Below, one piece after another: positions 9,702 through 21,218 of a stretch of 64,000 nucleotides of DNA. The translations under genes were made by a program, and so were the position numbers. Positions within the stretch are counted from its first letter, which is position 1. Each line of letters begins with the position of its first letter. The notes under the pieces were generated by a model. It searched no databases and was not told where the DNA came from. It saw only the letters and a program-made list of their open reading frames with translations. The stretch comes from Petunia secreta. Taxonomy: Eukaryota > Streptophyta > Magnoliopsida > Solanales > Solanaceae. The DNA lies in the NCBI GenBank assembly GCA_029990175.1, contig JARKIP010000033.1, positions 20,815,001 to 20,879,000 on the forward strand, written 5' to 3'.

Positions 9702-11742
9702 TGAAACGATCTTAGGTAGTCGTTTCGAGAGTTAGGACTCCAATTGGCGTGCCGACGGTCTTAAAAGCTCTGTAAGGTCCATTAGCACATGTATGTAAAA
9801 TTTGAGCTAAATCAGACATCATTTGGTAGGTATTGAAGAAAGTTTCAGTTTCCATTGTCGGTAAATCTTAAAAGAGGTTTTCTGCTCGACTTGGGCGAAT
9901 AAGCTCCGATTCAAAATCCAAAGCCGTCGTTAGGTTCATATGGTTATTTGTGACATGTGTGAACTTTTGGAAGTGAATTTCGAGGTCGTTCGGATAGTTT
10001 CCACTAGAGTGCCGAAAGTTAATAATTTGATCTCTTTCCGTTTAATTCTCATCTTGTGTTTCATGGATCCGATTCGGGATCTGTCTTCGCGACTACGTTA
10101 CATAAGTGTTTTATAACTTTCTTGAAAAACATTAATGTCATTTCGAGCTTTGTAAGGTTCCATTTTAATTTTCGTCACTATAGCAAGTTTTCAAATAATA
10201 TTTCCTATTTCAGAATACAACTTCTAAGAGTAATCTACCTAAGAGATAATCCCACCGCCACTTCTAATTAGATAAGCATCTTACATAATGCTTTTGGCGT
10301 TGCTTTGCCCAAACCACATCCTTGTTTCACATTAACATATTTTATTATCCCACCGTCACTAATCAAAGCTAGATATGGGCAACTAAAGCTCAAACTAAAC
10401 TAGAAGCTAACATACTCGTAAAGGAGTTGATTTTCTTGGTGCCACTAAACAATAACTAAGATACTTAGTTTTGTATTAAGATTCTTATTCTTTGAATATT
10501 GATCCTATTATAGAAGCTATACACTTTTACATTCAGCTTGACTTGGGATTACATGATTTTAATGGTTAAATCTTGTATGAATTATGAGATTTCATGATAG
10601 ATTTGGCCATGTAGACTCGCGGTTGACTTTTAAGTTGATACATTAACTGTTTTAGCTTAAGGTTTGGAATGATTAACTGTTAGCGATGGTATTGATTGTA
10701 TTTTGTTCCTTTGATAGAGAGAGAACGTTTAGAGGAGATTTGACAGGGAAAAATGGTTGTTGAGTAGTGGATTGCTTCTTTAGACAAAGGTAAGTGACAA
10801 TATCCATTTTTTTTTGTGGCCTTTGGCCTTATGGATAATCTATTCACGCATGCTTTACGTAAATAGCTGCCGACAGGGCGTACTTATTTCTCTACGGCCT
10901 TGAAACGCAATCATATATGTTATGTTTTCTGGTTATGAGCTGCTATGTCATATACTGAGTGCAGGAGTACCCTGCCTCAGCTTTAGATTATATCGCGTGC
11001 AGGAGTATTCCCCCTAGGAGCAGGAGTATTCCACTCCACTTGGTTATTAGATTGTATTCCCCTCGAATGCAGGAGTATTCTACTTCGGGACGAGATTACC
11101 GGCACATGTGACCCTATTGCATCATATTTCATTCCATTTCATATCATTGTATGTGTTGACTTGCCCTACATGACTATTGCACTGATTATATGTGCATTGC
11201 TTATTTGTTTGTTGTTGTTCGGTCATGTTTCCCCGGCTAACTTACTTACCTTTCTAGTTAGTTAGCTATTCCTCGTTTATTGAGTCATTATGACTCATTC
11301 CCTATTTGTTTCTTTTGTTGTCTTTTTGTTTAGGTAGATTCCACTTCAGGACTCAGCACGTATCGTGAGTGAGGAGCAGGACGTATTTATCTGTCTATGG
11401 TGAGCCAACGTGTTCTTTGAGGCCACCAACTATAGCTTTTATAGTTGTATCTTAGTTTTGCTCCCTTCAGGAGAAGCATATATTTTGGACCTCATAGATG
11501 TCTGATCTGGAAACCTCTAGACCTATGTATTTTGGGTAGTTAATTGTATTATTCATACAACATGTATATAGACATTGATATGTGTCCGTCATTGTGAGTT
11601 ATCATGTGTTGTTGGAGTTAGATTTATTTTGTTTGGAAAATGATCCACGCCATTTATATTAATTCAGTCGATAAGGTTCGCTCGACAGGTCTAGGGAGGT
11701 AGTCGGGTGCCTGCACGGCCTACTCAAAAATCCAGGTCGTGA
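9702..11742 (+). repeat. 3' LTR of the Tekay-like element (left copy)
   Basis: Starts TGAAACGATCTTAGG after the purine tract, as expected for Tekay-type LTRs, and ends ...CCAGGTCGTGA, probably a few bases short of the usual CA end. Near 10965-11090 it holds four copies of a short repeat (GCAGGAGTATTCC). It abuts the C-terminal end of an inverted protease frame, so both elements are broken at this joint. No gene inside; the 71-codon frame near 10056 has no recognisable feature. Confidence 0.78.
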
Positions 11743-12106
11743 GATTCACCCTTTTGTGATTTTCATAAATTTGAAGCGGAGTCAAAGGCTTCAAGGCATA
11801 TTTCTTCCCTTTCATCTTAAAAGTGTAGCAGTTACTTTTTCCATCATGTACAACATTCCGATCATACTGCCATGGTCTTCCAAGCAATAAATGGCAAGCC
11901 TGCATTGGAAAAATATCAAACATCACGTCATTACCATACTTTCCAATTTTGAAGCAAATAAGAGCTTGCTTGTTTACTTTTAATTCCCCATATTTATTCA
12001 ACCACTGGAGCTTATATTGATTAGGATGCTTCATGGTCGTAAGACCCAATTGCTCAACAAGAAACACACTAGCAACATTAGTGCAACTCCCACTATCCAC
12101 GATCAC
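11743..12106 (-). pseudogene. Aspartic protease of the inverted Ty3/gypsy fragment
   Basis: Frame starting near 12106 reads IVDSGSCTNVASVFLVEQLG with the Asp-Ser-Gly active site, then MQACHLLLGRPWQYDRNVVH, the hydrophobic Leu-Leu-Gly-Arg-Pro-Trp motif of retropepsins. It ends at KRVNL where the Tekay LTR joint begins. The frame is intact over this length, but lacks the rest of pol. The copy at 36531-36894 differs by one visible residue change (Lys to Glu). Confidence 0.85.
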
Positions 12107-13900
12107 GGAGCAAATTCATCCCTCAATATTACATTGGTCATGGAATGAATTTTCTCTCTGATAAAAGTTACTATACTTTATCTGAGCTCCCATCAACCGC
12201 CAAACAACCAACAAACTATTCATTGGCTCTTCCTCTTCACAACTAGTAGTGCAATATCCCTCTTCATCTCTGTCAGATTTTTCCTTACCGTCAGAAACTT
12301 ATTCACGATTACCCTTCAACAAAATGGTCCTCTGATTGGGACACTCATATTGCATGTGTCATATATACTGTCATTTATGGCAAATAACGCTACTGGCTCT
12401 CTGAGAAGGCTTTGGTTGAGTGGAGTTCCCTCCCTCTTTAACCTCGACCTTATTCTTTCCCTTTTCAGTTGCTTTGAATGGCTTAGTTTCTGATTTCTCC
12501 TCTTTAATCTTTTCAAACTTCCAGTTTCCCCTATCTCTGTTCCAATTAGTGGATGAAGATCTGCCTCGATTCTTAAGAATTCTCTCAACTTTGATAGCCA
12601 AGTGTAACAGCCCAGGCCCGCTAGTGATATTATCCGCTTTGGGCCTAGCCGGCACGACTTTAAAATGCGTCACTAGGGTCTAAGGTATGTGTATTTAATA
12701 TCCAGGATCACTTATGTGTTATGTCGATATGGGATACTTAATCCTTAGCTAGGGCGTCACATACATCCCCTCTTATGGACTCAGCATCCTCGCTGAGGTT
12801 TGCCCTGCGTACTCGGGATTCGCCTAGACTCGGTACTGAGGTTTTCCCCGCGTAACCGTGATTCACCTAAACTCAGTTGAACTCTGACCCACATCGAAAA
12901 GGCTGACACGGAGTGGCTCTGATACCATCTGTAACAACCCAAGCCCGCTAGTGATATTATCCACTTTGAGCCTAGGCCCGCACGGTTTAAAACGCGTCAC
13001 TAGGGTCTAAGGCATGTGTACTTAAATATCCAGGATCACTCTTATCTTATGCCGATGTGGGATACTTAATCCTTAGCTAGGGAATCACACCAAGTGAAGC
13101 ATCTTTACCAAATTATCACACTCCTGCGAAAGCTCCATCTGATCAGCTATCTCCTTGTTTAACCTAGTAAAGAACCGAGTCATCTTGGTTTCTTTAACTT
13201 CTTTCAAGTTATCCTTCATCTGAAGCATCTCCATAGCATTGTAGTACTCGCCAACACTTTTGTTACCTTGCTCCAAGGTGTGTAATATTTTAATGATCTC
13301 TATGTGATAGTGTGAAGACACAAATCGACTCCCCATGGTTCGCTTCAACTCTTCCCAAGAACCAATAGCTATATGTCCGAGTCTTCTACGATCAACCTCG
13401 ATTATCCCAAGCCACGACGAAGCATAGTACTTGAATTTCGTAACGCCATCCGAACTTTCTTCGCCCCAGAATAATTATGAACTCTAAATATTCGATCAAC
13501 CTTTGTTTCCAACTCAAAGTACGCGTCGGGATAATTTGCTCCTTCAAAAGAGGCTATTGTTATCTTGATACTCCCTAATATTTTATCAATATCACCATCT
13601 CTGCCAGATTGGTTCCATTATCGAAATCCATATCGTCGCCCAAGCATACCCCCTTTCTTCATCCACGCAAACCTTTCCTACCATAATCCACATAATCATC
13701 ATACTCTTCTTCATCAAACTGAACAAGCGGATCATCTGCTAGAGGTGCTAGATTTCTCTTTTCCCTCCTAACATCTCGAGGTAGAGCTCTGGGTACTTCC
13801 AATGTTGCAGCTGCTATAGGGGCTGCTTGGTTCGCACTCTGCAGATTTACGACCTATACAATTAATTGTTGTAACTATTGCATTATGGTATGAAACATCT
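12107..13900 (-). pseudogene. gag of the inverted Ty3/gypsy fragment, split by a TRIM
   Basis: From 13900 leftwards on the minus strand: a linker (RALPREVRREKRNLAPLADD), the capsid-like region (GANYPDAYFELETKVDRIF, then EIIKILHTLEQGNKSVGEY), and DNLVKMLHL, where the TRIM interrupts at 13089. It resumes at 12602 (AIKVERILKNRGRSSS). The zinc knuckle near 12380-12330 reads CHK...HMQYEC with stops replacing two positions including the second Cys. Several stops break the frame. Confidence 0.78.
12603..13089 (-). mobile_element. TRIM (terminal-repeat retrotransposon in miniature), 487 bp
   Basis: Two direct repeats of about 160 bp (12603-12761 and 12930-13089) begin TG and end CA. On the minus strand the first LTR is followed, after two bases, by TGGTATCAGAGC (12916-12927), exactly the primer site complementary to initiator Met-tRNA. 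A purine run AAGAGGGGA precedes the second LTR. The target duplication CCAAG lies at 12598-12602 and 13090-13094. No coding capacity. It sits within gag, and removing it plus one CCAAG restores gag continuity. The right copy is at 37391-37877. Confidence 0.95.
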
Positions 13901-14416
13901 CGCCAGTTACCTATCCAAGAAGAATTTTTTGAAAGTAATTTTGTAAGAGTAGAATTTGTGAAAAATAAAAAAATGAACTTTAAAACTACGGATTGGAATA
14001 AGAAAAGTACGAAAATTGAAAAAAGAGAAAAGCACGAAAGAATTGGCACGAAAGAAATTGGTTTCAAGATAGTTAAGAATGAATTAATATGGTCTAACAC
14101 TAATTCATGCTTAACCCGAATCCCAATGAGTTTCCTAACCACAAAATAGTTTTCTTTTGCAACAAAAAATTGAATCAAGAGCTCTCAATTGTTCTTCTTA
14201 AGATCCTTTTTATTTTTTGCTCGATCCTTTTTATAAAAAATAAAAAAATTGTGCAATTCAACTAGGATTTATTCCAAAAATTAAATTTCAAAGTTTTTTT
14301 TTTTATATAGGATGAACAAGAACACAAAAACAAAGGACTTTTTTTTTTTTTTGGAATAACTTTCGGATCTTGATTTCAAGAACTTAGGAATGTGCAGGAA
14401 AGAGATCCAAGCCTTT

Positions 14417-14428
14417 GCTCTGATACAA
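14417..14428 (-). other. Primer binding site of the inverted Ty3/gypsy fragment
   Basis: On the minus strand the sequence TTGTATCAGAGC matches the initiator Met-tRNA primer site with one mismatch, just after an LTR-like ...CA end at 14431. It is followed by the leader and gag on the same strand. Confidence 0.7.
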
Positions 14429-15376
14429 ACTGATATAGTCTGAGATACACAAACAATGGAATTACGAAAACAACAGTAATTGAAAGCAAGACTAAGATAG
14501 AATATCAATTAAATAATTCAAAAGCAGTCTGAATAACCGAACAAGAAGAACAATATAATACCCTGAGTGAACGTCTTGGCAACAATGAATATACTGTCCA
14601 ATTGCCTCCCAAGAACGACATATAAAACAATGAATATAGATATTGAAGAAGATGATTACCTTCAAGAATCAATCTTGAAAATAGGTAACCCAAGTTTGAT
14701 CCCAACCAAGAGGTTTTTATTTTCAAAATAACGTAAAACTGCCTCTTTCAAGAACCCTAGCCTTACTTATACTTAGTAAAAATAATCTAACAAAAATACA
14801 AACTCGTCTCTTTAAAGTATTTTCGTTCGACCCGTGCGCACGTGCGTGCGCGGGGCGCATATGACATGCAGTGTTTCTGCCTTCTTGTGCGCAGGGTGCG
14901 CACAACATGCAATTAGTATGCTTCTTGTGCGCGATCACGTGCGCATTCTGACTGGGGGCGCATGTGGTTGCGCATAACTTCAACATCCTCCTACACATTC
15001 TCGACCAAGAACATACTCCAAAAACATGAATTTGTCAACCCATCATAGTTCGCGCCTCCAAAAATCGCTAATCATCAAGTGCTTCCTCCGTCATTGAATG
15101 TGTCAATGGTCCACTTGCTAGTTCAACTTCCAAATTTGATATTGTGTTGCTCGGTTCCAGGGTTCGTATCAAGAGTTCTTTGAAAATTTAGTATTTATAC
15201 TCTCTGTTTCCTAAAATGCTAATTCTGCCCTACATGTTTTTCTTTCAATGTTCAAGGGCTAAACTGCAAGATTCTTGAATTCCAATATCTAGTCTAATAG
15301 ATTTGCAGCTGTCATGGCATGGAATTTTGACTACACGATTCTAAAACTAATATGTCTAGTAGTACTATTTACTGGA
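14429..15376 (-). repeat. LTR-like region of the inverted Ty3/gypsy fragment
   Basis: The left edge TGATATAG at 14431 is the LTR end next to the primer site; the right edge is not resolved. The region includes a CpG-rich cluster at 14825-14975 with at least eight TGCGC/GCGCA motifs. Several minus-strand frames of 70-90 codons show no recognisable domain. The matching right-copy region is 39211-40156, where several CpGs are now TpG or CpA. Confidence 0.55.
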
Positions 15377-15427
15377 TATGTTGTTGTTGTTGTTGTTGTT
15401 GTTGTTTTTGTTGTTGTTGTTGTTGTA
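15377..15427 (+). repeat. (TTG)n microsatellite
   Basis: About 16 TTG units with one interruption, following ACTGGATATG. Solanaceous SINEs commonly end in such TTG runs after a similar phrase, so this could be the tail of a decayed SINE. The right copy has only about nine units (40157-40183). Confidence 0.85.
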
Positions 15428-15714
15428 TCTATTACTATTGACAATGACTTACATGTCAAATAGGAACCCCCACAATGCGCAAGTACAAATTAGTCCCTTC
15501 GTCCCAACTTACGTGAGTGGTTAAATGAATACGAAGTTTAAGGAATTAATAAAAGAAATTAAAATTTATGGTTTAAAACAAACTTTAAAAATTTGTGTAG
15601 CTATGAATTATCTCATATCATTAAATTATTATTTTTTGGCAAGAAAAGAAATTTTTACCAAAAAACTCATTACAAGCCCAATACAATATCAAAGAAAAAG
15701 AAATAGAAGACTCG
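15428..15714. other. Non-coding spacer with MITE-like end
   Basis: No gene is seen. GTCCCTTCGTCCCAACTTA near 15493 resembles one end of a Stowaway-type MITE, but no matching end was found. Near 15690-15705 lies the AAAAAGAAA sequence that, in the right copy, is the target of a Mutator-like MITE; here the site is empty. Confidence 0.5.
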
Positions 15715-16528
15715 GCAATGCTCGAACAACATGTCTTGAGCCTTCTTTATATCTACTGCCACCTCCCTATGCTATCCCTACTCAAAAACTAAACTCCTCT
15801 AAATTTTTAACAAGGATAAAAATTAATTTGATCTAGTCTACTTCTGAGCTTCGCCTGCATACTCCCCCTGTAGTGTATCTCTTTAATAATCTATCTAACA
15901 CTTGGGGGAAGTCTCTCTTTTCTTTTGATGGAAGACCCTCATGTTCCTCTCTTGCCACACATAATACACAACCTCAATAAGTTTCATTTTATATATTTTA
16001 GTCGTGGCATTTCTCCCTCTAGCATGTTGAGTCGCCCAATTGATCTCATTTTGCCAATTTTGGGTTTGCTTTTGAATACCACATTATTTCAATAGTTCTG
16101 TACAGCTTTCATCTTGCTTCTCTCGCAGTGGGCATATCATATGCTGAATTATACCACAATGTATTAACCTGTCCCTAGTAATCAATCTACTATGAATAGC
16201 TAGAAGTATCTGCATTTTTCTGGACTGAGGTTGTTGCAGGTTAACCTTCTCTAGCTCACCTTGCTAAAGTCTCTCTCATCTTTTGATACACCTTTTTTAT
16301 ACGGTAATACCCTAGCATGCAATATCATATATGCCTCCACAAAGCCAGCTTTCTCTAAGTAGTTTTTAGTGCTGACTATCTTTTGTAGCATCCAAAAAGC
16401 TTGCTTTATTTCTGTACTCCATATTCCATGCCCTTTTATGTAATAAGTGTGCACCCATTGCACCTTAGAGCTTCTCTTTTCTTTGCTTAGGCCCAGAGTT
16501 GTTTACTAACAACTGCTTTAGTCTAGGT
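15715..16528 (-). pseudogene. LINE ORF2 C-terminal fragment, truncated by the duplication joint
   Basis: The minus-strand frame 16251-16463 reads MQWVHTYYIKGHGIWSTEIK and KIVSTKNYLEKAGF. Farther left in other frames come LAIHSRLITRDRLIHCG and ICPL, the zinc-binding region after the RT of plant LINEs (zf-RVT type). Several stops are present. At 16528 the sequence leaves the LINE; the unbroken version continues past 42180 in the right copy. Confidence 0.72.
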
Positions 16529-18843
16529 AAAAATATAACAAAGAATGATAATTTAATAGCAAGGCGTAACACATTTTATTGATTAATTTTTGATTTTTTT
16601 GGAAAAGTACATAGATATTAAATTGCAAAAATTACTTATTATAAAAAAACTTCTCATTTTCTGAATAATTTCTTCTAGCAACTCAGGAGGAACCGGTGGC
16701 AAAGATTCATCTTCTTCATAATAATTTTTATTTTCCACACTTCCACCACCTTATAAGATTTCGGTTGAATATGATGTATCTGCTTGTTCATTTTCTTCAG
16801 GAAATCCAAAATTTCTTCGCTTCGATCTAATCCAATCTCTGAATAATACGACCGTCTCCATTGCTTCTTCCTTCAATGAATGTCTATGATCTCTAATTTG
16901 TAATCTTCCTTGGCTAAACACGTTTTCTGAAGCAACTGGTGATGCTTGAATTGTTATAATATCCCGCGCCATTTTTGATAAAACTGAAAATTGCGCTTGT
17001 TGATCCTTCCAAAATTACAGTAGTTGATCACTTCCAAAACCCTCAATTTTCTTGCAACCATGAAGTAAATAAACATCAAACTCGTTGAACCCTCCGCTAC
17101 TCGAGTGCCTACTAGAAAGCCTTTGATTAAGGCTGAAAAAATTTTTCAATCCGGCTGCAGCTCTTTTACTCGCCTGCATTGAACTTGAACTAGCTCGACT
17201 TGGAACAACATTATCAGCTGCACTCCTATATCTTTCGTGAATCCATTGGCAATCTGGAAATACCTGCGCAGAAGCTTGTTCTACACTTGGTGTTTCATCA
17301 GCAGTAATTTTCAAACTCCGATAAATTTCTCTAATAAGCATTTCAGTAATAAACCGTTTAAAACAGGGATGTAATACAGAAGCAATGTAATAACGTGGTT
17401 GAATAGGAAAAAATATTTTTAAAATTTTTCAATCATAGAAGCAATGGCCTGTTCATAACCAGACACTAATTTATATTTATTAAATAATTCTGCTATTCCA
17501 GCTATAGAATACAACATGGCAGTAACTATAGGATAATATTGACAGAAAAATTCTTTAGTAGCAAGAAAAAACATTTCTAAAAATGTAAGAAGATGGTGAA
17601 AAAGGCTCCAATCAGCTTCATCAAGGTGATACTCTACAGCCACTTTACCATTAAACATGCTAGTTATAGTCGTTCGTAAATTGTAAGCAACTGACAAAGA
17701 ATCATATACAGTGTTCCACCTAGTTGAAACTTCCTTAGGAACTCTTCTAGGCTCCAAACCTTCTTTTATACACTCTGCCTTAAAGTCCCTCCATCTATCC
17801 GATTTTTTAGATTTAAAAATATAACTAATTGCGCGTTTGACCTTCATAATAATAGGATTAAATAACTTAAGGCCATCTAGTACAACTAAATTATACATAT
17901 GACATGCATATCTAACATGAAACAATTCTTCAAAAGGGGAGTTCAACTTTGGTTTTAACTGACCAATAGTATAATCATTGTTTGAAGCATTATCAACAGT
18001 TATACTTAAAATTTTGTCATTAATAAAATACGCCTTACAAATATCATTTATTTCTTTCGTAGTAAATGTCCCCGTATGTGAATCATCAACAATGCTATAT
18101 GCTGAAATTCTCTTTTGCATTACCCAGTTAGGATATATCCTATGTCAAGTGTTAAATAATCATGTCCATTAACACCACGACCCAAATCAAGAGTTGTACA
18201 AACTCTAAAAACATATATCGTAAATATTGTCTATATTCATTTTTAAATTTTATAATATCACTTCTAACCGTAGTTTTGAAAACCCTTGAAAAGATGGATT
18301 ATATACGGTTTGAATATTACGAACAAAACCAGTACAAGAAGTATAAAAAGTAAACACTCTACCGCAATCATTTTTGCCATTTGTTCCCTATCTTTCTTAT
18401 TATCATAATGCATAAGCCCTCCGTCACTGGGTTAATTTCCTGTTAACTCCACTACCTTGAGATGGAGCCATTCTGTTCACTACATGAATGCCACCCGGCC
18501 TCCTTTTCCATTCTTTCTTATGGTGGTTTTCTAAGTATGTTCTCAACTTCCTTGTCCCACCATGATGCTTGCCGGTTTTAAACTCCTAAATTTTTTTACA
18601 AAGATTACATTTAGTGCTCTGAGCCGGAACATTTTTAGTTATAAATTTCTACACATCAGATCTATCTGCTCGTTTGACTGGTTCTCTACTAGGAGGCATA
18701 GGTTGTAATTCAGATTCAGTTTCTTCAGGTTCACTATGAAATTGACTAGTATTTGTTTCATCATCTAAATTAACCCCTTCGGTGTTATCTTGATATTGTG
18801 CCTCTAACATATCATTATCTAGTGGTTGATCAAAATAAATCAT
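16529..18843 (-). pseudogene. hAT transposase, BED finger to dimerisation domain (right copy)
   Basis: On the minus strand from 18843: an acidic N-terminal piece (YFDQPLDNDMLEAQYQDN), a BED-type finger near 18640-18500 (CNLC, then LRTYLENHH), the catalytic core at 18120-17419 (LSITVDNASNNDYTIGQL, then FHVRYACHMYNLVVLDGL, then PKEVSTRWNTVYDSL), then FNEFDVYLL, and the hATC dimerisation domain at 16972-16751 (MARDIITIQASPVASENVFS). Stops and frameshifts break it into at least four pieces. It is disrupted at 18843 by the LTR element; its N-terminus resumes at 29265. The 3' inverted repeat was lost at the duplication joint. Confidence 0.9.
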
Positions 18844-21197
<2,354 letters not shown>

Positions 21198-21200
21198 GCA

Positions 21201-21218
21201 TGGCGACTCCCCTGAGGA
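21201..21218 (+). other. Primer binding site, tRNA-Arg type
   Basis: TGGCGACTCCCCTGAGG lies three bases after the 5' LTR. Plant tRNA-Arg(ACG) ends ...CAGCGGAGTCG plus CCA, whose complement begins TGGCGACTCCGCTGGGG. The match is good with two mismatches. This primer type is used by Tat/Ogre-lineage elements, supporting that relationship. The tRNA sequence is from memory. Confidence 0.75.

Larger units (their letters stand above)
5341..11742 (+). mobile_element. Decayed Tekay/Del-like chromovirus (Ty3/gypsy), left copy
   Basis: In order: gag with zinc knuckle, aspartic protease, reverse transcriptase, RNase H, integrase, chromodomain, purine tract, 3' LTR. This order is Ty3/gypsy; the C-terminal chromodomain and the protease and RT wording point to the Tekay/Del clade. 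The 5' LTR and start of gag are missing, the gag beginning directly against hAT flank. Many stops and frameshifts make it inactive. The right copy (30128-36530) shares most lesions. Confidence 0.9.
11743..14430 (-). mobile_element. Inverted 5' fragment of a second Ty3/gypsy element (left copy)
   Basis: Reading on the minus strand: LTR end and primer site near 14417-14430, untranslated leader, gag, zinc knuckle, then aspartic protease, ending at 11743 where Tekay LTR begins. RT, RNase H and integrase are gone. The gag wording (KSVGEYYNAMEM, then KEIADQ, then AIKVERIL) and protease wording are typical of Ty3/gypsy polyproteins; I do not assign a clade. A TRIM lies inside the gag. Confidence 0.8.
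1..16528. repeat. Left (partial) copy of a tandem segmental duplication
   Basis: Bases 1-16528 repeat the order and sequence of about 24150-42180: hairpin repeats, 3' LTR, hAT N-terminus, Tekay-like element, inverted gag-protease fragment with TRIM, LTR with TTG tail, and LINE. Differences are scattered substitutions and small indels. The copy stops inside the LINE after TAGTCTAGGT (16528), where right-copy hAT sequence begins. The window edge cuts its left side, so the matching 5' LTR and hAT C-terminus are presumably outside. This is seen directly by comparing the two blocks; percent identity was not computed. Confidence 0.93.

Noticed and set aside
12420..12683. Plus-strand 87-codon frame over the gag region (also 37208-37471)
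   Set aside because: It is the complement of the Lys/Glu-rich minus-strand gag, which has recognisable wording; also crosses the TRIM boundary.
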